A DNA stretch of 35,157 bases from Gloeocapsa sp. DLM2.Bin57 (GCA_007693955.1 RECR01000098.1:1-35157); one strand, 5' to 3'. Counted from the stretch's first letter, positions 1 through 8,799 are shown. Notes: generated by a model from the sequence alone, not told the origin. Translations and numbers: made by a program.

Positions 1-1029
1 AAATTTGTCGCACTCAGAGATGTCTATTTAGACGTTTACCCTGGAGAATTCGTCTGTTTACTTGGTCCATCGGGTTGTGGAAAAACTACCCTATTAAGGA
101 TTATCGCGGGTTTAGAACAACAAACCACGGGGAAAATCATCCAAGGTGGGAAAGATGTTTCCCGTTTGAGTGCCTCTGGGCGAGATTTTGGGATAGTTTT
201 CCAATCTTATGCGTTATTTCCCAATCTAACCGCGACTCAAAACATCGCTTATGGTTTACAAAATGCTAAAGCTGAACCCGGAAAAATTAAAAATAGGGTC
301 GAAGAATTGCTCAATATGGTAGGCTTAGAGGGAATAGGACATAAATATCCAGCCCAAATGTCAGGTGGACAACAACAAAGAGTAGCTTTAGCTAGAGCTT
401 TGGCTTTGTCTCCTGGCTTATTACTTTTAGATGAGCCTCTCTCCGCTTTAGACGCACAAGTCAGAGTAAAACTACGCACAGAAATAACTAGATTACAAAA
501 AAGTTTGGGCATAACCACGATTATGGTAACCCACGATCAAACCGAAGCTTTAGCTATGGCTGATCGCGCTGTAGTGATGGATAAGGGTTATATCGCTCAA
601 ATTGGTTCTCCCCACGCGATTTATCAACGTCCTAATACTCCTTTTGTGGCTAATTTTATCGGAGTCATGAACTTTTTAAAAGGGGTAACTACCGCTAAGA
701 ATCAGGTACGTTGTGGTAATAATATTAACCTGGAAATTATTGACCAGGATTTGGGGGTTAATACTCCTGTGAGTATCGCTATTCGTCCCGAAAATGTTTC
801 TTTAGTTACTGCCGCTGATAATCTACCTAATGTAATTAATGCCACCATTGAATCGGTAGAATTTTTAGGCTCTAACTATCATCTTAGTTTATCTCCTGAT
901 GGTAACGCTCAAGAAATTATGACCATTGAGTTATCTACTCATCAGGTTAGAGACTTAGATTTAAGCTATGGTTCAACTCTGCAATTGCAATTACCACCAG
1001 ATAAGATACAAGTATTCCCAGAAATATGA
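1..1029 (+). CDS. ABC transporter ATP-binding protein, partial at 5' end (Fe3+/2-aminoethylphosphonate importer type)
   Basis: This is the cytoplasmic ATPase of an ABC importer. The reading frame is open from base 1 without a start codon, so roughly the first 15 to 20 residues lie outside the window. Walker A (GPSGCGKTT) is at visible residues 22-30. Further on come the signature MSGGQQQRVALARA, Walker B LLLLDEPLSALD and the switch histidine in VTHDQ. The last 100 or so residues look like the TOBE-type regulatory domain found in CysA/FbpC/PotA-class ATPases. The stop overlaps the start of the permease gene (ATGA, 1026-1029), so the two are translationally coupled. The substrate is inferred from the class: Fe3+ (FutC/FbpC) and 2-aminoethylphosphonate (PhnT) importers look alike here. 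The periplasmic binding protein gene is not in view and probably lies upstream. Confidence 0.9.
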   Translation, partial: KFVALRDVYLDVYPGEFVCLLGPSGCGKTTLLRIIAGLEQQTTGKIIQGGKDVSRLSASGRDFGIVFQSYALFPNLTATQNIAYGLQNAKAEPGKIKNRVEELLNMVGLEGIGHKYPAQMSGGQQQRVALARALALSPGLLLLDEPLSALDAQVRVKLRTEITRLQKSLGITTIMVTHDQTEALAMADRAVVMDKGYIAQIGSPHAIYQRPNTPFVANFIGVMNFLKGVTTAKNQVRCGNNINLEIIDQDLGVNTPVSIAIRPENVSLVTAADNLPNVINATIESVEFLGSNYHLSLSPDGNAQEIMTIELSTHQVRDLDLSYGSTLQLQLPPDKIQVFPEI

Positions 1030-2798
1030 CTATTACTACTAGCAAAACTCAGGTAATTAAACCCATTATCACCAGAGAAGACTGGATCATGCGTATTGTT
1101 CTGGTTGTGAGTACTCTGTGGTTATTATGGGGTGTGGTTTTACCTCTTTCTCCTATTTTTTTAAAAAGTTTCCAGGATAAAGAGGGTAATTGGATTGGTT
1201 TACAAAATTATCTCGATTATGTAACTAATCCTAATTTGGTTGCTTCTTTTTTTAATAGTTTTTATGTGGCGATCGCTAGTACCTTAATTTCAGTATTCCT
1301 GGCTTTTATCTTTGCTTACGCTTTGACGCGTACTGCAATACATGGTAAAAAAATCTTTAACATCTTAGGGATGCTGCCTTTATATATACCACCTTTAGCT
1401 CATGCGATCGGTTTAATCTATTTATTCGGGAGACAGGGTATTATTACTAGAGCAGGTTGGGATATTGGGCTATATGGCGCTACTGGTATTATTATGGGTG
1501 AGAGTCTTTATTGTTTTCCCCAAGCTTTAGTGATTCTGATCACCGCTTTAAGTTTAACCGATGCTCGTCTCTATGAAGCAGCGGAGGTTTTAAGAACTCC
1601 TAAATGGCGAACTTTTTTGACTGTAACCTTACCTAGCGTTAAATATGGTTTAATTAGCGCAGTTTTTGTCTGTTTTATCCTCGCTTTTACAGATTTCGGT
1701 GTCCCCAAGGTTGTAGGGGGTAATTTTAATGTTTTAGCGACAGATATTTATAAACAGGTAATTGGACAACAAAACTTCTCCATGGGTGCGACTATTAGCG
1801 TTTTTCTGTTAATTCCTGCTGTGATGGCTTTTATCATTGATAGAATTATCCAAAGACGTCAAACAGCCTTAGTTAGTGCTAAAGCAGTACCTTTACAACC
1901 TAAACCGAATAAACTCCTCGATAGTTTAATGTTCGTTTTCTGTGCAATGATTGTTTTAGCAGCAATTATTATCTTCGCCACGATTATTCTAGCTTCCTTA
2001 ATTAAGATTTGGCCCTATGATTTCTATCAGTTTAAATTTAGTCTGAGTAACTTTGACTTTAGTAGAGTCGCAGGTGGTGGTTATAGCGCTTATCAAAATA
2101 GTATTATTGTGTCCCTATTAACAGCTATTTTCGGGACAATCTTAGTATTTATTGGCGCTTATCTGGTAGAAAAAGGCAAAAATCTGCGCATTTTACGCTT
2201 AATTAACTATTTTCTCTCTACAATGCCCTTAGCTTTGCCTGGGTTAGTCTTAGGTTTGGGTTACCTATTTTTCTTCGTGGTAGATAATAACCTCGGGATT
2301 AATAACGGGAATCTAGCCATGGTGATTCCGAATCCTTTTGGGAATAATTGGCTGATTCCTAATCCCTTTGGGAATAAATCTTTCCCCCTAATTATCTTGT
2401 GCAATATTATCCACTTTTACACCGTTTGTTTTTTAACAGCGAATACAGCGTTAAAACAGTTAGATCCTGAATTTGAATCGGTTTCGGCTTCTATGTCTGT
2501 ACCCTTTTATAAGACTTTTTGGCGCGTGACTCTGCCAATGTGTCTCCCGGCTATCTTAAGTATCGGTATCTATTATTTCGTTAACGCAATGGTAACAGTT
2601 TCAGCAATAATCTTTTTACGTCCTGATGACGCTAATTTAGCAGCGATCGCCATTGTTAATATGGATGACGCGGGAGATATTGGTGCTGCTGCGGCTATGT
2701 CCACTCTGTTAGTATTAACTAGTCTAGGGGTGCGTTTCTTTTATTGGTTATTTACCAAAAATATCGAAAAACGTAGTCAAGCTTGGTTAAAACGTTAA
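1026..2798 (+). CDS. ABC transporter permease, fused two-domain (Fe3+/2-aminoethylphosphonate type)
   Basis: This inner-membrane permease of 590 residues has about 12 hydrophobic segments arranged as two successive binding-protein-dependent transport domains. Each half has an EAA-type loop that should dock on the ATPase: YEAAEVLRTPKWRTF in the first half and FESVSASMSVPFYKTF in the second. Fused permeases of 520-600 residues are typical of the FbpB/FutB iron and PhnU 2-aminoethylphosphonate groups; the sequence reads slightly more like the phosphonate group, but this is not decisive. The ATG overlaps the ATPase stop by 4 bases. An odd feature is an almost exact 30-base tandem duplication (2324-2347 and 2354-2377) that writes IPNPFGN twice in a loop of the second half. 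Confidence 0.85.
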   Translation: MTITTSKTQVIKPIITREDWIMRIVLVVSTLWLLWGVVLPLSPIFLKSFQDKEGNWIGLQNYLDYVTNPNLVASFFNSFYVAIASTLISVFLAFIFAYALTRTAIHGKKIFNILGMLPLYIPPLAHAIGLIYLFGRQGIITRAGWDIGLYGATGIIMGESLYCFPQALVILITALSLTDARLYEAAEVLRTPKWRTFLTVTLPSVKYGLISAVFVCFILAFTDFGVPKVVGGNFNVLATDIYKQVIGQQNFSMGATISVFLLIPAVMAFIIDRIIQRRQTALVSAKAVPLQPKPNKLLDSLMFVFCAMIVLAAIIIFATIILASLIKIWPYDFYQFKFSLSNFDFSRVAGGGYSAYQNSIIVSLLTAIFGTILVFIGAYLVEKGKNLRILRLINYFLSTMPLALPGLVLGLGYLFFFVVDNNLGINNGNLAMVIPNPFGNNWLIPNPFGNKSFPLIILCNIIHFYTVCFLTANTALKQLDPEFESVSASMSVPFYKTFWRVTLPMCLPAILSIGIYYFVNAMVTVSAIIFLRPDDANLAAIAIVNMDDAGDIGAAAAMSTLLVLTSLGVRFFYWLFTKNIEKRSQAWLKR

Positions 2799-2822
2799 TT
2801 CGTTACTTTTTTCATTTATACT

Positions 2823-2843
2823 CCCCTCCGGTTTAGGATGGGG
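2823..2843. terminator. GC-rich hairpin between convergent genes
   Basis: CCCC-T-CC (2823-2829) pairs with GG-A(T)-GGGG (2836-2843) around a GGTTTA loop, with one bulged T. It lies between the stop of the rightward permease gene and the stop of the leftward AhpD-like gene, where a shared terminator is expected. A run of six T (2805-2810) sits just before it on the + strand, so neither strand has a classical U-tract directly after the stem. The hairpin also resembles those at the right ends of cyanobacterial IS200/IS605 elements, so it could be an insertion-sequence remnant. Confidence 0.35.
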
Positions 2844-2863
2844 ATTCTCCATAGGTCAATTAG

Positions 2864-3205
2864 CTAGTTAGTGAATTGGTCAAAAGCCCGTAAAGCATCA
2901 GCTGCATACATCAATGAAGGACCACCCCCCATATAAATAGCCATCCCTAATACTTCGGCTACTTCTTCACGAGTAGCCCCTAATTCGTGGAGTGCTTTTG
3001 TATGAAATCCAATACATCCGTCGCAACGAGTGGCTACACCAATGGCTAAAGCGATTAATTCTTTAGTCTTTTTATCAAGCGCTCCATCTTTAGATGCGGC
3101 CCCTGACATACTATAAAACCCTTTGAGAGTATCGGGAATAATACCTCTTAGTTGTTTAACGTACTCGACTATATCTGCTGTGACTTCGGGATAATTTTTA
3201 GACAT
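2864..3205 (-). CDS. AhpD-like / carboxymuconolactone decarboxylase family protein
   Basis: This 113-residue protein has the core of the AhpD-like alkylhydroperoxidase family. The redox motif is CDGCIGFH, with Cys61, Cys64 and His68, preceded by Lys/Glu residues (KKTKELIALAIGVA) that normally form the proton relay. Members of this size form all-helical oligomers and reduce peroxides with thiol partners, or act as uncharacterised CMD-family proteins. The C-terminal segment (AIYMGGGPSLMYAADALRAF) is typical of the family. It lies 8 bases downstream of pgeF on the same strand and is probably co-transcribed with it. The exact substrate is unknown; a detoxification role is inferred from the CxxC motif. 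Confidence 0.85.
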   Translation of the reverse strand: MSKNYPEVTADIVEYVKQLRGIIPDTLKGFYSMSGAASKDGALDKKTKELIALAIGVATRCDGCIGFHTKALHELGATREEVAEVLGMAIYMGGGPSLMYAADALRAFDQFTN

Positions 3206-3213
3206 ATCCTTAA

Positions 3214-3969
3214 TTAGTTAGATACTATTCCAGACCATTGTACTTTTTTTTCTTGGGTACGTCGATAGGAGAAAAAATATTCTGGTTGTTGATAGGTACA
3301 AAAAGGGGCGATCGCTATCTGTTGAGGTTCGATTCCTAGTTGTCTAAGTTGTAGATAATTAACTAAAGATACATTCAGGCGCACTCTCCCTGGTTGAGAG
3401 TCTGATTCTAAAGGACTAGGATTGTGTTTAAAGGCGATCGCTATTACCTCGTCATCACTTTGGGTTGTTGCCATAATACTCTTACAGACATTAGCTGCTA
3501 CGCTTAAGCCTACTTGATAGACTTTTCCGTTTATTGCTGGACCTAATGCTACACGTATATTTGCTAGCTTACTGCCTGATTCTACTAGACGGGCGATCGC
3601 TTTGGTAACTATACTTTGGGCTGTTCCTCGCCAACCTGCGTGTACAGCTGCTACTCTATTAGTCTCTACATCTCCTAGTAAAATTGGTGTACAATCAGCA
3701 CTAGCTACCCAGATAGCTTGGTTAGGCTGTTCGGATATTAACCCATCACCTTCCCTAATCCCTTCGGAGGGTTTAACCACTCTATTTCCATGTATCTGTT
3801 GCAATTGATAAGTTTTCCCATCTACCCCTAAGATTTCTGTCAGTTTTGCGGGTGAATTGGGGTAAAATTGGCGAGTAAAGAAACCATGTTGCCATTGGGC
3901 TAACAGAGTGCAACGTAAATAAGGTAATTCTTGTCCTTGCCATTCCCAGAGTGTAGTGTCAGTTGCCAT
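3214..3969 (-). CDS. pgeF: Peptidoglycan editing factor PgeF (laccase-domain, YfiH family)
   Basis: PgeF-family proteins are metal-dependent enzymes. In Escherichia coli the member removes wrongly inserted amino acids (L-Ser in place of L-Ala) from peptidoglycan precursors; others show polyphenol oxidase or purine nucleosidase activity. The metal ligands are visible, counted from the ATG used here: His60 in QQIHGNR, Cys93 in ADCTPILL and His110 in AVHAGWRG. The C-terminal motif QPEYFFSYRR is also typical. The length of 251 residues is normal. The open frame could start six codons earlier at a TTG (3987), but the ATG at 3969 is preferred. The gene precedes the AhpD-like gene by 8 bases and is divergent from the S2P protease gene. 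Confidence 0.88.
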   Translation of the reverse strand: MATDTTLWEWQGQELPYLRCTLLAQWQHGFFTRQFYPNSPAKLTEILGVDGKTYQLQQIHGNRVVKPSEGIREGDGLISEQPNQAIWVASADCTPILLGDVETNRVAAVHAGWRGTAQSIVTKAIARLVESGSKLANIRVALGPAINGKVYQVGLSVAANVCKSIMATTQSDDEVIAIAFKHNPSPLESDSQPGRVRLNVSLVNYLQLRQLGIEPQQIAIAPFCTYQQPEYFFSYRRTQEKKVQWSGIVSN

Positions 3970-4149
3970 TAAATCTGTAGGAGTCAAAATCTTTATCTCA
4001 ATTCAACTACGTATATTTTAGCTGATTTATTATTAAATAAACCCTTCTTCTTTATTAAGATTATTAAAGTAATATTATTGATTTTTGTATTAGGAACTCA
4101 AGGTTTAAAAAACCTGATAAAATATAATTATCAAGATAGGATTATTTGT

Positions 4150-5376
4150 ATGCAAAACAACTGGAGATTAGGGTCTTTACTAGGTATTCCACTCTACCTA
4201 GACCCTTCCTGGTTTTTGATCTTAGCATTAGTTACTCTGATTAATGCTCAGCAAATTGATGCACCAGGAATTTGGTCTTGGGTAGCGGGTTTAGCTATCG
4301 CGCTATTAATGTTTTCTTCTGTGCTTTTACACGAATTAGGACATAGTATAGCCGCGCTAAAACAAGGTATTAAGGTTAATTCTATCACTTTATTTCTCTT
4401 TGGGGGGGTAGCTTCCATAGAAAGAGAGTCAAAGACTCCCCTGGAAGCGTTTTTGGTAGCTGTAGCAGGGCCATTGGTTAGTTTTGCTCTATTCCTTGGT
4501 TTTTTTACTCTTAGTAACTATTTACCCGATTCAGGAATAATTAACCAGATTGTCTCAGATTTAGCCACAATTAATCTGGTATTAACTTTATTTAATTTGA
4601 TTCCTGGTTTACCTTTGGATGGAGGACAAATTTTTAAGGCGATCGTCTGGAAAGCTACAGGAGATCCCTTTACAGGAATGGTCTGGGCTGCTTTTTCGGG
4701 TATGTTAGTAGGTTGGTTGGGTATTTTATTTGGGCTATTTGTCTGGTTTATTAGTGGTGCATTTGGTGGTTTGTGGTTGGCTTTTATTGGTTGGTTTATT
4801 TTACGCAATGCAAATGCTTATCAACGTATTGCTATACTGCAAAAAAGTTTATTACAAATCAAAGCAGCTGAGGTAATGACTCGTGATTATCGCGTAGTTG
4901 AAGGTAAGTTAACTCTAGCTGAATTTGCTCAACAATATATTCTCTGTGATGATCATCGTAATTTCCCTTATTATGCAGCTACAGAAGGACGTTATTGCGG
5001 AATGGTGAGAATTGCAGATTTACAAAGATTTCCACGCAGTGAATGGGATTATCTAACTTTGGCTAAAATAGCTTATCCTCTGACAGAAATTCCCGCTGTT
5101 GGGGAAAAAACGCCCTTATACTTGGTGATTCAGTCTTTGGAGAAAATATCAGAACCCTGGATTACTATTCTATCTCCCGCGGGCGCAGTAGCAGGAGTAA
5201 TCGATCGTGGTGATGTTGTCAGAGCGATCGCCACTAAGTTAAATGTACCCATTCGGGAAGCTGATATTAAACGAATTAAATCGGAAAAAGCTTATCCTTC
5301 TGGTTTAGATTTAGGAGCGATCGCCGCAAGTTTAGCTAAAATGCCTATAGCTCAAGATAATGCTAACATACGTTGA
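4150..5376 (+). CDS. Site-2-protease (M50) family membrane metalloprotease with CBS-like C-terminus
   Basis: This is an intramembrane zinc metalloprotease of the S2P/M50 class (Rip/SpoIVFB-like), 408 residues. The zinc-binding HELGH is at residues 61-65 inside the second hydrophobic segment. The second metal-site motif [12 protein letters not shown] supplies Asp157. About five or six membrane segments occupy residues 18-230. Residues 235-370 resemble a CBS-domain pair, the arrangement common in cyanobacterial and plastid S2P proteins. An ATG at 4150 gives the usual family start [21 protein letters not shown]; the frame is open 24 codons further up to a TTG, but that stretch looks like AT-rich leader. 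A TATAAT at 4123-4128 could be the -10 element. The 3' end overlaps convergent nadA by 25 bases. Its substrate is unknown. Confidence 0.88.
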   Translation: MQNNWRLGSLLGIPLYLDPSWFLILALVTLINAQQIDAPGIWSWVAGLAIALLMFSSVLLHELGHSIAALKQGIKVNSITLFLFGGVASIERESKTPLEAFLVAVAGPLVSFALFLGFFTLSNYLPDSGIINQIVSDLATINLVLTLFNLIPGLPLDGGQIFKAIVWKATGDPFTGMVWAAFSGMLVGWLGILFGLFVWFISGAFGGLWLAFIGWFILRNANAYQRIAILQKSLLQIKAAEVMTRDYRVVEGKLTLAEFAQQYILCDDHRNFPYYAATEGRYCGMVRIADLQRFPRSEWDYLTLAKIAYPLTEIPAVGEKTPLYLVIQSLEKISEPWITILSPAGAVAGVIDRGDVVRAIATKLNVPIREADIKRIKSEKAYPSGLDLGAIAASLAKMPIAQDNANIR

Positions 5377-6311
5377 ATTGGTTTGAGAGCAGCTGTCATA
5401 ATTTCTGGGGCTAAAACAATTTCTGGTTGTTTATTTTGCATCGCTAGATAGATTTTTTCGAGGGTATTGAGACGCATATAGGGACATTCATTACAAGCAC
5501 AGTTATTTTGTCCTGGAGCTGGTATAAACTGTTTATGTGGTGCTTGCTTTTGCATTTGGTGAATGATTCCTGGCTCTGTAGCGACGATAAAGGTTTCTTG
5601 ACTACTTTGTAGAGCATATTGAAGTAAAGCAGTAGTAGAGCCAATATAATTAGCGTGTCGCAATACAGGGGGTTCACATTCGGGATGAGCGATTATTTCT
5701 GCTTGGGGATATTGAGTTTGTAGCTGGACAATTTTCTTTTCTGAGAAGGTTTCATGGACTATACAGCTACCATCCCAGAGGAGTAATTCTCTTCCGGTTT
5801 GTTCCATGACATAACGACCTAAATTGCGATCTGGTGCAAAAATAATCCGTTGATCCTCTGGTATTTGTTCCACAATTTTTACCGCGTTGGAACTAGTACA
5901 GATAATATCACTCATCGCTTTAATTTCAGCGGTGCAATTGATATAGGATATGACTATATGGTCAGGGTGTTGGGCTTTAAATTGGGCAAAAGCTTCGGGA
6001 GGACAACTATTAGCGAGGGAACAACCCGCGTTTAAATCTGGTAGGAGTACTAGTTTATCTGGATTAAGAATTTTAGCGGTTTCTGCCATAAAATGCACTC
6101 CCGCAAAGACTATGACCTCTGCGTTGGTACTAGCTGCTTGTTGGGAAAGACCGAGAGAATCACCGAGATAGTCAGCTATGTCTTGAATATCTGGTTCTTG
6201 GTAATAGTGAGCCAAAATTACGGCGTTTAATTCTTTTTTTAGCTCGTTTATAGCTGTAAATAAATCATGGGGGATTGTTGGGGTTTGAGGTTGAGATAAT
6301 GTAGTAAACAC
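5352..6311 (-). CDS. nadA: Quinolinate synthase NadA
   Basis: NadA condenses iminoaspartate with dihydroxyacetone phosphate to quinolinate, the first pyridine ring in NAD synthesis, using a [4Fe-4S] cluster. Typical motifs are [10 protein letters not shown], a cysteine region [38 protein letters not shown] and the C-terminal cysteine cluster [18 protein letters not shown]. The chosen start is GTG at 6311, giving the FTTLSQ-type N-terminus that matches cyanobacterial NadA as I remember it (MFTTALAQ...). The frame is open seven codons further to a TTG at 6332. No ATG is available near the start. The last 25 bases overlap the end of the oppositely oriented S2P protease gene. Confidence 0.93.
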   Translation of the reverse strand: MFTTLSQPQTPTIPHDLFTAINELKKELNAVILAHYYQEPDIQDIADYLGDSLGLSQQAASTNAEVIVFAGVHFMAETAKILNPDKLVLLPDLNAGCSLANSCPPEAFAQFKAQHPDHIVISYINCTAEIKAMSDIICTSSNAVKIVEQIPEDQRIIFAPDRNLGRYVMEQTGRELLLWDGSCIVHETFSEKKIVQLQTQYPQAEIIAHPECEPPVLRHANYIGSTTALLQYALQSSQETFIVATEPGIIHQMQKQAPHKQFIPAPGQNNCACNECPYMRLNTLEKIYLAMQNKQPEIVLAPEIMTAALKPIQRMLALS

Positions 6312-6392
6312 AGTATTTTGGGGTATCGACAATTATAGTTATTCTTACCATAATATTATAGTCAATTTTACCAAAAATAGCTACTAGAGTTA

Positions 6393-6884
6393 TTAACGTT
6401 CCAATTCCCGTAGGAGTTCTTGAAATCCTGATTCGGTTAAAATCAACTTACCATCAGGAGTAACCTCATAATTAGCACCAATATAACCTGTCCAATTATA
6501 GAAAATCTGATGGATATATTGATCTAGTATTATTTCATCAGGAATTTGAGGACGATAGTAAGCTTTCATCACTTTCTCAACTTTTAACTCTTGAAGACGA
6601 CTGTGTAAATGTTTATTGTCTCTGACTACAAAAGCAGTAATCGACGTAGGATCTTTAAGAAAGATACCTAAAACCGAAGCCGGTACTCCTCCTAGGGTAA
6701 TCATCCCCCCTAAAAATAAGCTTAACCATACAGAAGAAGCGATCGCCACGGGTAAACCTACATGTTTCCAGTTAAATTTAAAAGGGGTTTTTACAGGAGT
6801 CTGTAGATTATTTTTCGCTATTTTTCGACGTCTTTTAGAAGTTTTAGTCTTTTGTTGAGGTTTAGGAATTGGTCTTAGTTTCAT
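6393..6884 (-). CDS. Conserved cyanobacterial protein, single-pass membrane, linked to YvcK
   Basis: I do not recognise a named family. The 163-residue product has a very basic N-terminus (many Lys/Arg in residues 1-35), a hydrophobic segment of roughly 40 residues (GLPVAIASSVWLSLFLGG onward) that probably forms one or two membrane passes, and a soluble C-terminal part ending in YEVTPDGKLILTESGFQEL. The start is the ATG at 6884; a TTG two codons earlier is less likely. It begins 7 bases after the stop of the yvcK-like gene, so the two form an operon and may act together at the membrane. The positive-inside rule puts the basic N-terminus in the cytoplasm. Function is unknown. Confidence 0.7.
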   Translation of the reverse strand: MKLRPIPKPQQKTKTSKRRRKIAKNNLQTPVKTPFKFNWKHVGLPVAIASSVWLSLFLGGMITLGGVPASVLGIFLKDPTSITAFVVRDNKHLHSRLQELKVEKVMKAYYRPQIPDEIILDQYIHQIFYNWTGYIGANYEVTPDGKLILTESGFQELLRELER

Positions 6885-6891
6885 AAGCAAA

Positions 6892-8229
6892 TTATTTAGA
6901 TACTTGATGATACCAGCGTAACAAAACTTGGGCTAAAAGTTGAGAGTTATGACGAATATATCCTTCAATGGTTTCTTCTTCCATAATGTTAGCTAAAACA
7001 ATACCCCGTCCTAATTTAGCGATCGCCTCGCGATCTAAGATAACGGGGTGAGAGTTTTCGGTGGCATAACGTTCTAAAGCTGCGTCTGATGGTAAAGTAC
7101 GATTAACCAAAACTGCATCAAAAATTTTACCTTTAGTTACCTTATCTATAGCACGGATATGATCGGAAACGCTATATTCGTCGGTTTCTCCAGGTTCGGT
7201 CATTATATTACAGATATAAATGCTAGGTGCTTGACTCTCAGCGATCGCTTTAACGATATCAGGAACTAACAAATTAGGAATAATACTAGTATAGAGACTA
7301 CCTGGACCAATGATTAAATAATCTGCTTCTTGAATAGCTTTAACAGCTGCGGGTAAGGCGATCGCTTCAGTAGGATGACAACCAATAGTTTCAATTTTTC
7401 CCCTAGCTTTAGCAATACTAGACTCACCTTCGATAATTCTGCCATCAGTAAGTTTTACCCAGAGATTGACATCGGTTAAAGTCGAGGGTAAGACTTTACC
7501 CCTAACCGCTAAAACACGAGAACTAGCTGCGATCGCTTTTTCCAAATCTCCTGTAATATCACTCATCGCTGTTAAGAATAAATTACCAAAACTATGACCT
7601 ATTAAACCATCACCCGCATTAAAGCGATATTGAAATAACTCTGTCAATAATTTTTCCTCATCAGCTAAAGCTGCTAGACAATTACGAATATCTCCTGGTG
7701 GTAATACTCCGATTTCCCGTCGCAATCTTCCCGAAGATCCGCCATCATCTGCTACAGTCACAATGGCTGTGATATTAGCACTATATTCCTTTAATCCTCG
7801 TAAGAGGTTGGATAATCCTGTTCCTCCCCCAATAGTGACGATTTTTGGTCCTCGATTGAGACGACGATGATTCATCAATAAATCGAGGATTTGCTCGTCA
7901 TTTTCTGGTTTAAGTACTCTAGTAATGGTATTAACAGTACTACTTTGTCCCCAAAAAATCAAAAATAAACCAGCGATAATTACTAAAGGTCCAGACACAT
8001 AACTAGGCATAATTTCGGTAATTACTTCTAATAATCCTGAAACTAGCGCCATAATTCGATAAACTGGGGTTAAATTACTCCAAATAGCTATACCGAATCC
8101 AGCGAGTAAGACTCCACTAATGGTAATCAGTAACCAACGCTTGACGAATAACCCAGGTGATAGCCACTGATACCATTTCAGCCATTGATTGGCTTTTTTA
8201 ACTGATTTTTTTTGACTTAGATTGTCCAT
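6892..8229 (-). CDS. yvcK: YvcK/GlmR-family (CofD-like) protein with N-terminal membrane anchor
   Basis: YvcK/GlmR proteins share a fold with CofD 2-phospho-lactate transferases, bind UDP-sugars, and in Bacillus steer carbon towards peptidoglycan precursors during gluconeogenic growth. The nucleotide-binding signature [14 protein letters not shown] starts at residue 134, followed by the family motifs [16 protein letters not shown] and [13 protein letters not shown], and later [16 protein letters not shown] and the C-terminal EGYIRH region. Before the domain, residues 1-125 carry two hydrophobic segments (about 33-51 and 76-96), so the protein is membrane-anchored, as is usual in cyanobacteria but not in Bacillus. 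At 445 residues it is about 120 longer than the soluble form. It is first in a leftward operon with the small membrane protein. Confidence 0.9.
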   Translation of the reverse strand: MDNLSQKKSVKKANQWLKWYQWLSPGLFVKRWLLITISGVLLAGFGIAIWSNLTPVYRIMALVSGLLEVITEIMPSYVSGPLVIIAGLFLIFWGQSSTVNTITRVLKPENDEQILDLLMNHRRLNRGPKIVTIGGGTGLSNLLRGLKEYSANITAIVTVADDGGSSGRLRREIGVLPPGDIRNCLAALADEEKLLTELFQYRFNAGDGLIGHSFGNLFLTAMSDITGDLEKAIAASSRVLAVRGKVLPSTLTDVNLWVKLTDGRIIEGESSIAKARGKIETIGCHPTEAIALPAAVKAIQEADYLIIGPGSLYTSIIPNLLVPDIVKAIAESQAPSIYICNIMTEPGETDEYSVSDHIRAIDKVTKGKIFDAVLVNRTLPSDAALERYATENSHPVILDREAIAKLGRGIVLANIMEEETIEGYIRHNSQLLAQVLLRWYHQVSK

Positions 8230-8327
8230 AAGCGCATAGAATTTGGCTATAGCTAGGGTTTAGCTTACCAAAAAAAGCAAGCCTCTGACTTGTTACAAAT
8301 TTTAATCAATATTAGCCTATATACCCC

Positions 8328-8362
8328 TTGACATTTTCTGGAAAAACGGTAACAATAGATAC
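8328..8362 (+). promoter_or_regulatory. gifB promoter with NtcA box overlapping the -10 region
   Basis: TTGACA (8328-8333) is followed after 17 bases by AACAAT (8351-8356). A perfect NtcA consensus, GTA-N8-TAC, occupies 8349-8362 and covers the -10 element. An NtcA site at this position would block RNA polymerase, which agrees with the known repression of gif genes by NtcA under nitrogen limitation. The transcription start is expected near 8363-8368, just before the riboswitch. Confidence 0.75.
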
Positions 8363-8370
8363 AGAAAGTA

Positions 8371-8431
8371 AATCGTTCATTCTTACTAAACCTAGTGAGA
8401 ACGGAAGTAGGGAAACTACCCGAAGGAACGC
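8371..8431 (+). promoter_or_regulatory. Glutamine riboswitch (glnA / downstream-peptide class)
   Basis: The leader carries the conserved blocks ATCGTTCAT, ACGGAAGTAGGG and CGAAGGAACGC, which I recognise as the cyanobacterial glutamine aptamer (downstream-peptide motif). P1 pairs CGTTC (8374-8378) with GAACG (8426-8430). A second helix of eight pairs joins 8380-8387 with 8394-8401 and includes one G-U pair. GTAG (8407-8410) can pair with CTAC (8416-8419), leaving GG/CC for tertiary contacts. It precedes an IF17-like gene, the context in which this riboswitch was shown to raise expression when glutamine is high. Confidence 0.88.
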
Positions 8432-8463
8432 GCCTCAATTGATTACTCGAATTCTAGGAGGCG
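8431..8463 (+). promoter_or_regulatory. Hairpin hiding the Shine-Dalgarno of the IF17-like gene
   Basis: CGCCTC (8431-8436) is an exact complement of GAGGCG (8458-8463). The latter contains most of the strong ribosome-binding site AGGAGG (8456-8461), which sits 8 bases before the ATG at 8470. This hairpin begins one base after the 3' strand of riboswitch helix P1, so it is the likely expression platform through which ligand binding controls translation. The direction of the switch cannot be read from the sequence alone. Confidence 0.6.
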
Positions 8464-8469
8464 ACAAAA

Positions 8470-8799
8470 ATGAAACTTACATATCGTGGTATTACTTATG
8501 AACATAATCCTACGGTTGTAGAAACCACAAGTACTTCTGTAGCAGGTAAATATCGAGGACTTGATTGGAGATTCCGCAACTTGAAAAAAGCACCAGTAAT
8601 CCAACCTGTGGCTAATTTAACCTATCGTGGCACTACTTACAATAAAGCAGGAACAACAACTATGACTACTCCGAATCAACCTCAAGTATCAACCCAAGAA
8701 AAAGCACGTTATCTGATGATCAATCACCACAAACATCTCAGAAATCGTCAACAAGTTATGCTTTCTCGCGCAGCTAATGAAATTGGTTTAGCGCACTAG
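8470..8799 (+). CDS. gifB: Glutamine synthetase inactivating factor, IF17-like, with DUF4278 N-terminal domain
   Basis: Gif proteins bind and inhibit type I glutamine synthetase when nitrogen is plentiful. Residues 1-58 are a DUF4278-type region with two copies of an LTYRG-x-TY motif (3-10 and 50-57). Residues 74-106 match the IF7/IF17 inhibitory segment closely (STQEKARYLMINHHKHLRNR and QQVMLSRAANEIG). The three arginines I recall as essential in IF7 (R8, R21, R28) correspond to R80, R93 and R100. The product is basic, 109 residues, shorter than Synechocystis IF17 (149) and without the tail that follows this segment in IF7. Control is clear from the sequence: NtcA box over the promoter, glutamine riboswitch, strong but hidden AGGAGG, and an intrinsic terminator. 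It is transcribed alone. Confidence 0.85.
   Translation: MKLTYRGITYEHNPTVVETTSTSVAGKYRGLDWRFRNLKKAPVIQPVANLTYRGTTYNKAGTTTMTTPNQPQVSTQEKARYLMINHHKHLRNRQQVMLSRAANEIGLAH

Noticed and set aside
1-2798. Calling the transporter a definite phosphonate or iron importer
   Set aside because: ATPase and fused permease do not separate the two classes, and the binding-protein gene is outside the window.
4078-4149. 24-codon N-terminal extension of the S2P protease
   Set aside because: It starts with TTG, is AT-rich and contains a TATAAT-like element; the ATG at 4150 gives the normal family N-terminus.
6333-6392. Possible promoter or small gene between nadA and the YvcK-linked gene
   Set aside because: Only 60 AT-rich bases, with no clear -35/-10 pair or open frame.
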